From positions 124,001 through 188,000 of the forward strand of contig CALKIV010000025.1 of NCBI GenBank assembly GCA_937995835.1: 64,000 nucleotides of DNA. The letters are read 5' to 3'. The notes beneath the pieces are model-generated. The model saw nothing but the letters and a program-made list of their open reading frames with translations, did not search any database and was not told where the DNA came from. Position 1 is the stretch's first letter. Each line of letters opens with the position of its first letter. The stretch comes from an uncultured Dysgonomonas sp. (GTDB lineage: Bacteria > Bacteroidota > Bacteroidia > Bacteroidales > Dysgonomonadaceae). Position numbers and translations under genes: made by a program. This document shows, one piece after another, positions 33,774 through 42,241 of this stretch.

Positions 33774-34775
33774 ATGAAAAAACTGAATATTTTTTACTTT
33801 TGCTTATTAATTTCCTTGATGGTGCTTTCGGCATGTAGTCAAAGTGGAAATGTAAAGAGACGTACAGATACCCCAACTTCAGGTGTTGCTCGTATTGTGG
33901 TCGATGAGTGTTTGGCCCCTATCATTCAGCAGCAAATTGATGTTTTTCAAGGTACTTATCCTGCTGCCACTATTGTGCCTATATACACAAACGAAAAAGA
34001 AGCATACCAGATCTTGGAAGATGATAGTGTGCGAGTTATTATTGGAACTCGAAAACTTTCAGCCTCTGAAGAGCAGAAGGTGGATAAAAGGAGGCAACGA
34101 TTGCTTCAACAACGGTTGGCCATTGATGGGGTAGCACTTATTGTAAATAAGAATAACAATGACACACTGATAACAGTAGAGAATGTTAAAAAAATAATGA
34201 CTGGAGAAATTCGTAGCTGGAAACAGTTGGACGAAAACTCTAAGTTAGGTGATATTACAGTCGTTTTCGATAGCCCAAACTCTAGTACAGCTAGGTTTAT
34301 CAGCGATTCAATTATTCACAGGCAACCTTTCGGTGAGCATGTTAGATCTATGTCTAGCGATACCGTGAGGTCTGAAAGTATAAAAATAATGACTCCCAAT
34401 CAGATGGTTGTGGATTATGTACAGCAAAATAAAGGAGCTCTAGGAGTGGTGGGTGTCAATTGGGTGAGTAATCCCGCTGACAGCACAGGCCTGAGTTTCT
34501 CGCCTAAGGTAAATGTTATGTCAGTGGGCACTGGTGAAGTTGTAGACGGGAAGGCGTCACATTACAAACCTTTTCCTGCATTCTTGAAAATGGGAGTATA
34601 CCCATTGAATAGAAATGTTTATATAATTATAACAGATAGCCGAGGCGGTTTGCCATCAGGATTTGTTAGCTTTGCAGCTGGAGAAATAGGACAAAGAATT
34701 ATTTTCAAATCAGGACTGTTTCCAGCAACAATCCCCACTCGTGTGGTTAGTGTAAAGCCAATGAGTGAGTTATAA
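33774..34775 (+). CDS. PstS-like phosphate-binding lipoprotein
   Basis: 333 aa. A signal peptide with lipobox LSAC (Cys21) is followed by a periplasmic binding fold of the phosphate/molybdate type: KKIMTGEIRSWKQL near 140 and DSPNSSTARFISDSII near 163. No pstCAB transporter genes are nearby, and the gene sits in the TonB cluster. A role in TonB function or a diverged binding specificity is therefore as likely as phosphate import. Confidence 0.82.
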   Translation: MKKLNIFYFCLLISLMVLSACSQSGNVKRRTDTPTSGVARIVVDECLAPIIQQQIDVFQGTYPAATIVPIYTNEKEAYQILEDDSVRVIIGTRKLSASEEQKVDKRRQRLLQQRLAIDGVALIVNKNNNDTLITVENVKKIMTGEIRSWKQLDENSKLGDITVVFDSPNSSTARFISDSIIHRQPFGEHVRSMSSDTVRSESIKIMTPNQMVVDYVQQNKGALGVVGVNWVSNPADSTGLSFSPKVNVMSVGTGEVVDGKASHYKPFPAFLKMGVYPLNRNVYIIITDSRGGLPSGFVSFAAGEIGQRIIFKSGLFPATIPTRVVSVKPMSEL

Positions 34776-34828
34776 GAATGATGAGAAGAAAAAGAATATA
34801 TAAATAAAAAATAAATATATAATAAACC

Positions 34829-36469
34829 ATGAAAATTATAAAACTGATAGGATTTTCTCTGCTTAGTTTTCTGCTAAGTACTTCTTTGTTTGCTAACGAA
34901 AAAAATCATGGCATTGATATGCTGAGATTAGGGGAGTATGACTTAGCAAAGCAGTTTTTTACTAAGAATTTAGGTCAAGACAAAGCCAAGGCACTTTATT
35001 ATATTGGAGAAGCCGAGTGGGAGCAAGGACGTAAAGCTGAGGCTGCAGCAAAATACAATGAAGCCTTTTCTGCTGATGCAGAGTCTCTATATGGACAGCT
35101 AGGAGTTGCAAAATCAAATCTGAAAACTGATCCTAAAGAAGCTAAAAAAGCATTGGAAAACATCTATAAGAAAAACAAAAAAGATGTAGCATTAGTGCTA
35201 GAGGTGGCTAAAGCGTTTTATGATAACGATATGGAAGAAGACGGGGATAAGGCAGTGAGCGAAGCTAGAAAAAGCAATAGCAAATCTCCATTGATCTATA
35301 TCTTGTTAGGAGATCGCGAGTTGAAGAAAGGAAAAGCTGGAGATGCTGCCATGCAGTATGATCAAGCAATCAGCTTTGATCCACAAAACACATTGGCACT
35401 GATCAAAGCAGGTAAAGTATATGAAAATATCAATCCAGACGTAGCGTCTACTATGTTTAAAAGAGCATCAGAAGTAGATCCTGGCAATAGATTGGTAAAC
35501 AGATGTTTGGCTAAGGTTTACTCTCAAAATGGACGTTACGCACAGGCTTCTAAGATTTATGCAGACTATTTCCTTGGTGGAGATTTCAACTTAGAAGATA
35601 TTAGATACTTCTCTACCGCTTTATATTTCAGCAAAAATTATCCAGAAGCTAGAGAAATCTTGAATCTTGGAATCGAAAGAGATAAAGACAACTTTGTGTT
35701 CAATCGTTTATTGATGGATACTGAGCTTCAATTGAAGAATATTGACAATGGATTGGCTGTTGGAGAACGTTTCTTCAAGTTGCGTGATGCTAAAGATGGA
35801 GGTTATCTTGACGAAGATTATATCACTTATGGTAATCTTTTGGCAGAAGCAGGTAGACGTGAAGATGCTGTAGAGGCTTTCAATAAAGCAGTTGAAATGA
35901 ATCCTAACAATGTGGAGCTTTTCAAGAGACTTGCAGCTACAATGTCTTCGGAGAAACTGTATGAAGATGCTGCTAACTTCCAACACAAGTATGTGAAAGC
36001 TGTAGAGGATGCCGATGCAACTGAATACTATCAGCTAGGTAGATACTATCAATCGGCTGCAGCTGCCATCAGAGACACTATTCCTGAAGCATTGGAGAAG
36101 AGAGAGAATCTATTTAAAGAGGCTGATGTTGCATTCAAAGTGTTGACAGAAAAAAGACCGGATAACTATCTTGGATACTTTATGCGTGCAGGGGTTAACT
36201 CAATGCTTGACCCACAACTTAAAGAAGGTTTAGCAAAACCTTTCTATGAGAAAACTTTAGAATTGATTACCGAAGCTGGAGAAATGGAGCAACGTCAAAG
36301 TATTGTGTTGACAGTTTACGAATATTTGGCTGTATTCAATTTCTATAACTTTGCAGATACTAACTCGCCAGAAGCTAAGGCTAAAGCGATGGAATATTGT
36401 GACCTTTACTTGGCCATCAATCCAGAAAAAGAATCTGTAAAGACCTTAAAAGAGGCTTTGATGCAATGA
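34829..36469 (+). CDS. secreted tetratricopeptide-repeat protein
   Basis: 546 aa. A signal peptide (1-22, ending SLFAN) is followed by repeated TPR helices across the whole length. Examples are GDRELKKGKAGDAAMQYDQA, AEAGRREDAVEAFNKAVEMN and ALYFSKNYPEAREILN. It is predicted to be periplasmic. It is the last gene of the exbB-tonB cluster and ends in a strong terminator, so it probably scaffolds or supports TonB-dependent processes. Confidence 0.85.
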   Translation: MKIIKLIGFSLLSFLLSTSLFANEKNHGIDMLRLGEYDLAKQFFTKNLGQDKAKALYYIGEAEWEQGRKAEAAAKYNEAFSADAESLYGQLGVAKSNLKTDPKEAKKALENIYKKNKKDVALVLEVAKAFYDNDMEEDGDKAVSEARKSNSKSPLIYILLGDRELKKGKAGDAAMQYDQAISFDPQNTLALIKAGKVYENINPDVASTMFKRASEVDPGNRLVNRCLAKVYSQNGRYAQASKIYADYFLGGDFNLEDIRYFSTALYFSKNYPEAREILNLGIERDKDNFVFNRLLMDTELQLKNIDNGLAVGERFFKLRDAKDGGYLDEDYITYGNLLAEAGRREDAVEAFNKAVEMNPNNVELFKRLAATMSSEKLYEDAANFQHKYVKAVEDADATEYYQLGRYYQSAAAAIRDTIPEALEKRENLFKEADVAFKVLTEKRPDNYLGYFMRAGVNSMLDPQLKEGLAKPFYEKTLELITEAGEMEQRQSIVLTVYEYLAVFNFYNFADTNSPEAKAKAMEYCDLYLAINPEKESVKTLKEALMQ

Positions 36470-36498
36470 TGAACTGAAAAGTTAAAAACAGATAATAA

Positions 36499-36531
36499 GA
36501 AGGGGGATTAGTTGCTAATCCCCTTTTTTTA
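36499..36531 (+). terminator. terminator of the tonB cluster
   Basis: GGGGATTAG (36503-36511) and CTAATCCCC (36515-36523) with a TTG loop, followed by T7. Confidence 0.95.
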
Positions 36532-36545
36532 TTTAAAAACTTAGC

Positions 36546-36572
36546 TTGAAAGATAAATAAGCAGTATCTTTG
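36546..36572 (+). promoter_or_regulatory. promoter of metK
   Basis: TTG (36546-36548), 16 bp, then a perfect -7 box TATCTTTG (36565-36572). The start is predicted near 36578, immediately before the riboswitch. Confidence 0.72.
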
Positions 36573-36580
36573 CAAAATAA

Positions 36581-36635
36581 TTTGTGGAAGGATTTGTGAT
36601 TGATTGCAACCACGTTAAAAAAGTGCTAAAATGTT
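36581..36635 (+). promoter_or_regulatory. SAM-II-type riboswitch in the metK leader
   Basis: TGTGG (36583-36587) pairs with CCACG (36610-36614) to form P1. The conserved loop and pseudoknot blocks are all present in order: GATTTG (36591-36596), ATTGCAA (36603-36609), CCACGTTAAAAAAG (36610-36623) and GCTAAA (36625-36630). These match the SAM-II consensus I know from alphaproteobacterial leaders. TTGC can pair with GCTAA to form the pseudoknot. Position 61 nt before metK (SAM synthetase) fits feedback by SAM. Confidence 0.85.
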
Positions 36636-36691
36636 AAAACAATATCATTCTGGTCATCCTTCTAAGTTTTTCACAGTATAAAACATTCATT

Positions 36692-37960
36692 ATGAGTTAT
36701 TTATTTACATCAGAATCAGTCTCAGAAGGACATCCGGATAAGATCGCAGATCAAATCTCGGATGCTTTGTTGGATGAGTTCTTAGCTTATGACAAGGACT
36801 CAAAAGTGGCTTGTGAAACATTGGTAACAACAGGTCAGGTTGTGCTTGCTGGAGAAGTTAAATCTAAAGCTTACATCGACATTCCGGAAACGGCAAGGCG
36901 AGTAATTGAAAACATTGGTTACACCAAAAGCGAGTACCAATTTGAAGCTAAATCTTGTGGAGTGCTATCTGCTATCCACGAGCAATCGGAAGATATCAAC
37001 CGAGGTGTAGACGGTAAGGCAGATCCTATGGATCAGGGAGCTGGCGACCAAGGGATGATGTTCGGGTATGCAACCAACGAAACCGAAAACTTCATGCCCC
37101 TGTCATTAGACTTGTCACATGCAATATTGCAAGAGCTTGCAGCTATTCGAAAGAATGAGCTTGAGCTGATGCCTTATCTGCGTCCGGATGCTAAGTCGCA
37201 AGTGACTATCGAATATTCGGATGACAACCAACCGTTGCGCATTGATACCATTGTGGTATCTACTCAGCACGATGACTTTGCTGATGATGCAACAATGCAA
37301 GCGAAGATTAAAGAAGACGTAATTAAGATATTAATTCCTAGAGTGATGCACAGGTATGACAATAGGAAAAATGTAATAAGCTTATTTACAGATGATATTA
37401 TATATCATGTAAACCCTACTGGTCGATTTGTGATCGGTGGACCTCATGGAGATACAGGATTGACCGGAAGAAAAATCATTGTGGATACATACGGAGGTAA
37501 AGGAGCTCACGGAGGTGGTGCATTCTCAGGAAAAGACCCTTCCAAAGTGGACAGATCGGCCGCATATGCTGCACGTCATATTGCTAAAAACCTTGTGGCT
37601 GCAGGTGTGTCTTCAGAAGTATTAGTTCAAGTTTCGTATGCCATAGGTGTTGCTAAACCCATGAATATCTATGTAGATACTTATGGAAAAGGAAAAGTGG
37701 GCAAAACAGACGGAGAGATAGCAAAAGTAGTAGAAAAACTATTCGATATGCGCCCTAAGGCAATAGAGGATAGATTGAGACTAAGAAATCCTATCTACGC
37801 TGAGACTGCTGCCTATGGACACATGGGGCGTGAACCTCAAGTGGTGGAAAAACACTTTAGCTCGCGTTACAATCTTAAAGGAATAACCTGTAAAGTAGAG
37901 TTATTTACTTGGGAGAAACTTGATTACGTAGAAAAGATAAAGAAAGAATTTGGACTGTAA
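36692..37960 (+). CDS. metK: S-adenosylmethionine synthetase
   Basis: 422 aa enzyme making SAM from methionine and ATP. It shows the ATP-binding SESVSEGHPDKIADQISDA near 8-26, the family motifs DQGAGDQGMMFGYA near 112 and GPHGDTGLTGRKIIVDTYGG near 249, and GAHGGGAFSGKDPSKVDRS near 270. The length is slightly above the enterobacterial 384. A SAM-II-type aptamer in the leader suggests repression when SAM is plentiful. Confidence 0.97.
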   Translation: MSYLFTSESVSEGHPDKIADQISDALLDEFLAYDKDSKVACETLVTTGQVVLAGEVKSKAYIDIPETARRVIENIGYTKSEYQFEAKSCGVLSAIHEQSEDINRGVDGKADPMDQGAGDQGMMFGYATNETENFMPLSLDLSHAILQELAAIRKNELELMPYLRPDAKSQVTIEYSDDNQPLRIDTIVVSTQHDDFADDATMQAKIKEDVIKILIPRVMHRYDNRKNVISLFTDDIIYHVNPTGRFVIGGPHGDTGLTGRKIIVDTYGGKGAHGGGAFSGKDPSKVDRSAAYAARHIAKNLVAAGVSSEVLVQVSYAIGVAKPMNIYVDTYGKGKVGKTDGEIAKVVEKLFDMRPKAIEDRLRLRNPIYAETAAYGHMGREPQVVEKHFSSRYNLKGITCKVELFTWEKLDYVEKIKKEFGL

Positions 37961-38040
37961 AATGACATTTAACTCTTCTGATTCAGTTTGCAAATAACCT
38001 GTTATCAGAAATGTTAATTTGCCAAGAATAGTCATTTAAA

Positions 38041-39165
38041 TTGAGGAGGCAGACTTCATTGCTTAATAAGTCAAAAGATATACACACAAACGCAGAAGTA
38101 TCAGATTCAATAAGATTTGGGTTAGATACGATACAAACGGGATCGCTTTCTAGGGCTACAGAGCAGACTTCGTCTGATTCTTCTGTGCGACAAAAAGAGG
38201 ATACTGTGGCGGTTGTGGCGTCTATGAGACAGAGAAGGGATACAGTGAAGAAAACAGCTCAAGTGGTTGCTCCTGATACTTTGAGAAGCAGGCCAAGAGC
38301 GATTGCCGAGCCGATTGTGGCATCTAATATAGAACCAACTACAATAGCCATTGATCAGAGCTTACTGGACACAGTAGCTCTGAAAATGGATACCGTAATG
38401 TTAACCAATACAGCTGTGGATACACTCTCAGTAAGTCATACGAGTTATGCTTCCAATAAGGAAGGAATGGCGTTGCCTGAGATGCTGCATCGCTCAGATG
38501 GTATCTTTTGCTTATTGCTGTTTTGTTTCTTTATCGTTGCTCATATATATAATGGAGGTCTAGGCTTTATAAAAGAAAATATAATGTTAGCATTTTCTCC
38601 TCAAAAAGCAGAAAAATTAGATTCACAATCCTTGCCAACGACGCGCGAGAATGTGTATTCGTATTTTCTCGTTTTTCAGGCTGTCATGCTGATATCTATA
38701 TCTATATACGAAGGCTTGGAGAGATTTACAAATTTGACAAGTGTGGGCGGTAAAGCGCCATTTGTGCATATTGGTACCTTTGTTGTCTTAATTTCTGTGT
38801 TCATTTTGCTAAAGTTGACATTGAACAGAGTGGTGGGCTATATTTTCGATTTAGGAGGTAAAATGGTACTTTGGAATAAAGTTTATCTACTGTTAATCAG
38901 TATGCTAGGGATATTGTGCTTCTTGCCAACCCTCTTGCTGGTTTATTCCAATTGGTGGCATGGAGCTATAATAGGCTTCTCGCTACTTTTATTTGCCATT
39001 ATGCAGATAGTATTGATATTGAGGTTGATTGCCTACTTTTATAGTCAGAGATATGGCGTATTGTCTTTAGTCGCTTATCTGCTTACAGTAGAAATTCTAC
39101 CATACATATATTTAGGCTTAGGATTATTTTATTTTTATCAGATAGATATTTTTAATACAATATGA
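38041..39165 (+). CDS. DUF4271 integral membrane protein (TTG start uncertain)
   Basis: 374 aa if TTG 38041 is used; no upstream in-frame ATG is available before a stop at 38029. An internal ATG at 38224 would remove 61 residues. A disordered Thr/Ser-rich region (1-150) precedes six or so transmembrane helices (about 153-370) containing the DUF4271-type FCFFIVAHIYNGG. Its stop overlaps the hemD start (ATGA), as in other Bacteroidetes. Function is unknown. Confidence 0.75.
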   Translation: MRRQTSLLNKSKDIHTNAEVSDSIRFGLDTIQTGSLSRATEQTSSDSSVRQKEDTVAVVASMRQRRDTVKKTAQVVAPDTLRSRPRAIAEPIVASNIEPTTIAIDQSLLDTVALKMDTVMLTNTAVDTLSVSHTSYASNKEGMALPEMLHRSDGIFCLLLFCFFIVAHIYNGGLGFIKENIMLAFSPQKAEKLDSQSLPTTRENVYSYFLVFQAVMLISISIYEGLERFTNLTSVGGKAPFVHIGTFVVLISVFILLKLTLNRVVGYIFDLGGKMVLWNKVYLLLISMLGILCFLPTLLLVYSNWWHGAIIGFSLLLFAIMQIVLILRLIAYFYSQRYGVLSLVAYLLTVEILPYIYLGLGLFYFYQIDIFNTI

Positions 39166-39920
39166 AGATGAAGGTTAAGAAGATTTTGATTTCGCAACCA
39201 GCTCCCGAAACAGGTAAATCTCCGTATTATGAAATTGCGGAAAAGTATGACTTGGTATTAGATTTTCATCCGTTTATTCGTGTAGAAAGACTTGATACCA
39301 AAGAGTTTAAACAGCAAAAAATTAATATTTTAGATTTTACTGCCATTGTTTTTACGGCACGAACAGCGGTTGACCATTTCTTTTATTTATGTGAAGAAAT
39401 GAAGATTATTGTTCCTGACACGATGATGTATTTCTGTACATCAGAATCAGTAGCACTATATTTGCAAAAGTATACCGTATATAGAAAAAGAAAGATTTTC
39501 TTTGGGGCTAATGGCAAGATGGAAGGCTTGGAGAGCTTCTTTGACAAACACAAGAAGGAAAAGTTTTTAGTTCCTGTTTCAGAAACCCATGTGGCTAGTA
39601 TCACAGAGGTTTTGGACAAGAAGAAACTGAATTTCAATAAAGCCATAATGTACAAAACAGTGAGCAATGCGATAACTGAAGAGGCTATCATGTCCTACGA
39701 CATGTTGGTGTTCTTTAGCCCGTCGGGAATAGCTTCATTATTTGAGAATGCTCCTGGATTTAAACAAGAAACCAGAGCTATTGGATGTTTTGGTGCATCG
39801 ACAGCCAAAGCAGTAACAGATGCAGGATTAGAGTTGAATTGTCAGGCTCCACAGCCCGAATTTCCATCGATGACTGCTGCTCTCGAATCTTTTATTAAAG
39901 ACAATCATAAGAAGAAATAA
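39162..39920 (+). CDS. hemD: uroporphyrinogen-III synthase
   Basis: 252 aa. The paired HemD domains are recognisable by KKILISQPAPETGKSPYYEI, IVFTARTAVDHFF near 62 and MLVFFSPSGIASLFE near 179. The enzyme closes hydroxymethylbilane to uroporphyrinogen III in tetrapyrrole synthesis, which also feeds the B12 needed by nrdJ. Translation is coupled to DUF4271 by a 4-bp overlap. Confidence 0.85.
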   Translation: MKMKVKKILISQPAPETGKSPYYEIAEKYDLVLDFHPFIRVERLDTKEFKQQKINILDFTAIVFTARTAVDHFFYLCEEMKIIVPDTMMYFCTSESVALYLQKYTVYRKRKIFFGANGKMEGLESFFDKHKKEKFLVPVSETHVASITEVLDKKKLNFNKAIMYKTVSNAITEEAIMSYDMLVFFSPSGIASLFENAPGFKQETRAIGCFGASTAKAVTDAGLELNCQAPQPEFPSMTAALESFIKDNHKKK

Positions 39921-39945
39921 TAAGACTTCTATATATAGAAATAAG

Positions 39946-39979
39946 AGAGCTTAACACATTAAGGGTTAGGCTCTTTTTG
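39946..39979 (+). terminator. terminator of hemD
   Basis: AGAGCTTAAC (39946-39955) pairs with GTTAGGCTCT (39965-39974), followed by TTTTG. Its presence excludes an upstream TTG (39977) as start of the next gene. Confidence 0.88.
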
Positions 39980-40006
39980 TTAGAATATAAAGATAAGATT
40001 AATTGC

Positions 40007-40702
40007 ATGTTTTTAGAAGTAGAACACTTGGGGAAGGTGAAATTGATACCAAATGCGAGAGCGAGGCGAGTCATTATTCGTTTCCGTGATGGTGAATTTC
40101 AAGTAACACATCCTACTGTGATGAAACTTGCTGCTATAGAGGAATTACTTCTTGAAAAGTCTACTAAGTTGTTGACACTAAAGGGGAATACTCAGCATGA
40201 TTTAACTTTTACAGAAGACACTCAGTTTGCTACTCACACTTTTGAATTACGCTTAACTAAAAGTGATCTGCAAGGGGTGTATCCTACCTTGAAAGATGGA
40301 ATATTGCAGATAAGTTTTCCTTCATATTATGACCTTAAATCAAAAGAAAATCAGTCTTATATCCGATCAATAATTGAGTCTTGTTGTCGATCTGAAGCCA
40401 AGCGAGTTTTGCCCGATATGGTGCGAGAGTTGGCTAAGTTGTATGGCTTTAAAGTTTCGGAAATTAAAATCAACAAAAGCCGTAGTAGATGGGGAAGTTG
40501 CTCCATCGAAAAAAATATCAATCTATCTTATTTTTGTATGATGTTGCCAAACGAGTTGATCGAACTCATCATTTTACACGAACTCTGCCACACCGTAGAA
40601 ATGAATCATGGTGAACGGTTTTGGGCATTGCTAGATAAGGTTACTCATGGAAAGTCTAAAGAGTTAACAAAACAGTTAAGAGACTTTAGGCTGCGTTGGT
40701 AA
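40007..40702 (+). CDS. YgjP/SprT-like zinc metallopeptidase
   Basis: 231 aa from ATG 40007, chosen because an earlier TTG lies inside the hemD terminator. The C-terminal half has INKSRSRWGSCS near 154 and the zinc motif HELCHTVEMNHGERFW near 196 (two His, catalytic Glu, distal His/Glu). This is the DUF45/YgjP family, a predicted metal-dependent hydrolase without a signal peptide. The substrate is unknown. It converges on cdd with a 4-bp gap. Confidence 0.85.
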   Translation: MFLEVEHLGKVKLIPNARARRVIIRFRDGEFQVTHPTVMKLAAIEELLLEKSTKLLTLKGNTQHDLTFTEDTQFATHTFELRLTKSDLQGVYPTLKDGILQISFPSYYDLKSKENQSYIRSIIESCCRSEAKRVLPDMVRELAKLYGFKVSEIKINKSRSRWGSCSIEKNINLSYFCMMLPNELIELIILHELCHTVEMNHGERFWALLDKVTHGKSKELTKQLRDFRLRW

Positions 40703-40706
40703 GATG

Positions 40707-41186
40707 TCAATCAAGTGCACTACTATCGAAGCTCAAAGGAAGTAAGTCTTTGATTGAACTAGCTTCATACACAATATCTTTGCTACACATGAATATCTTT
40801 ATAGGACTCTTTTGTTTGCTTTCCATTTCTGCGATAACTTGTCTGCACGATCCACAAGGAGTACATACGCTTTTCACAAAATCTCCCTGATAGTGTGCAA
40901 TGATAGCTATAGCCTTAACAGTGTTGTTAGGGTAGGAGGAATTGCTGTAAAATAAGGCTGTGCGCTCTGCACATAGTCCTGAAGGGTAGGCCGCATTTTC
41001 TTGATTGCTTCCACTGACGATTTTGCCATCATCTAACAATACGGCTGCACCTACGGCATATTTGGAATACGGTGAGTAAGCATTTTGAGTGATTTCTTTC
41101 GCCTTTGCAATGAGATTTTTTATTTCCTCATTGCTTTTATCTATCTCGTAAACTTGTATCTTTGTTGTAATTATTAGATCTTTCAT
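40707..41186 (-). CDS. cdd: cytidine deaminase
   Basis: 159 aa, the tetrameric-type size. Zinc and catalytic residues are in GLCAERTALF (Cys, Glu) and CTPCGSCRQV (two Cys). The N-terminal YSPYSKYAVGAAVL is diagnostic. It salvages cytidine and deoxycytidine to uridine forms. Its start is flanked by a -7 box and a 16-bp palindrome in the divergent spacer. Confidence 0.94.
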   Translation of the reverse strand: MKDLIITTKIQVYEIDKSNEEIKNLIAKAKEITQNAYSPYSKYAVGAAVLLDDGKIVSGSNQENAAYPSGLCAERTALFYSNSSYPNNTVKAIAIIAHYQGDFVKSVCTPCGSCRQVIAEMESKQKSPIKIFMCSKDIVYEASSIKDLLPLSFDSSALD

Positions 41187-41194
41187 CTTGCTAA

Positions 41195-41219
41195 ACTTGT
41201 TATAACAAGTGCAAATGTA
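41195..41219 (-). promoter_or_regulatory. cdd promoter with overlapping 16-bp palindrome
   Basis: On the minus strand TACATTTG (41219-41212) matches TAnnTTTG. Directly downstream lies ACTTGTTATAACAAGT (41195-41210), a perfect 16-bp palindrome covering the expected transcript start. This is an operator-like arrangement. Confidence 0.55.
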
Positions 41220-41230
41220 ATCATATTTCT

Positions 41231-42208
41231 ATGAATAAATTTTATATCCACCTGATTAAGGCGCAAAAGGTTTTAATCCTATTCTTAGTGTTATCAGCAA
41301 TGTCTATCAATGTTGTTAATGCGCAAGCAAAGCGAAATAAAACGTATGAAACATATATCGATAAGTATAATTCAGTGGCAGTAGACCACATGAAAAAGTA
41401 TAAGATTCCGGCCAGTATAACCTTAGCTCAAGGCCTGCTGGAGTCCGGTGCGGGGCTAAGTAGTTTGGCTTCGGAAGGTAACAACCACTTTGGTATCAAA
41501 TGCCACTCTGATTGGAAAGGTGCAACCATGCGCAAGGATGATGATAGACGTAACGAGTGTTTCAGAAAATATAAGAAAGTGGAGGATTCGTATCACGATC
41601 ACTCGCTTTTCTTAACAGAACGCAGCAGGTATAGTTTTCTTTTCAATTTGCAAATTACTGACTACAGAGGCTGGGCGAGGGGCTTGCAGCAGGCTGGATA
41701 TGCCACTGATAAGGCTTATGCTAACAAATTGATCAAGATAATTGACGATTATGAGTTGTATAAGTACGACTCAGGGAAGAAAAAAGGCAAAGATAAACCG
41801 TCTAATGACAAGTTCCAAGGCGATGGATGGTCGGTAGAGTCTATGTCGCCCCCTCCTGCAATGACGAGCAAGCATACTCCCTATAAAACACATGGTTTGA
41901 TTTATGTGATTGCCGTTAGTGGTGATACTTACGAGTCGATTGCCGATGAATTTAAATTCAAGGCTAAGGACTTGTATAAATACAACGAAGTTCCAAAAGG
42001 TTATCCTTTGGCAAAGGGAGATTTAGTCTACTTCCAAAATAAAAAGAACAAGGCAGATACTCCTTATTATGAGCATGTTGTTAAAGTAGGGGAGTCGATG
42101 CATAGTATTGCACAACAGTATGGTGTGAAAATAAAAAATCTGTATCGAATGAACAAAAGAGATTATGAGTATGTTCCAACAGAAGGAGATATCTTAAAAT
42201 TAAGATAA
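41231..42208 (+). CDS. secreted glucosaminidase with two LysM domains
   Basis: 325 aa. A signal peptide (about 1-32, ending NAQA) is followed by a glucosaminidase domain (about 45-180) with ITLAQGLLESGAGLSSLA and NNHFGIKCHSDWKG. Two LysM repeats follow (about 223-270 and 280-325), the second containing HVVKVGESMHSIAQQYGVKI. It is predicted to cleave peptidoglycan in the periplasm during wall growth. Confidence 0.92.
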   Translation: MNKFYIHLIKAQKVLILFLVLSAMSINVVNAQAKRNKTYETYIDKYNSVAVDHMKKYKIPASITLAQGLLESGAGLSSLASEGNNHFGIKCHSDWKGATMRKDDDRRNECFRKYKKVEDSYHDHSLFLTERSRYSFLFNLQITDYRGWARGLQQAGYATDKAYANKLIKIIDDYELYKYDSGKKKGKDKPSNDKFQGDGWSVESMSPPPAMTSKHTPYKTHGLIYVIAVSGDTYESIADEFKFKAKDLYKYNEVPKGYPLAKGDLVYFQNKKNKADTPYYEHVVKVGESMHSIAQQYGVKIKNLYRMNKRDYEYVPTEGDILKLR

Positions 42209-42241
42209 TTTTTGTAATTAAATGTTATATATTTTTCAGAA

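Noticed and set aside
33774..34775. A functional phosphate uptake (pst) operon
   Set aside because: No pstC, pstA, pstB or phoU lies beside the PstS-like gene.
39977..40006. Earlier TTG start for the YgjP-type peptidase
   Set aside because: It lies in the U-tract of the hemD terminator. ATG 40007 gives the natural N-terminus.
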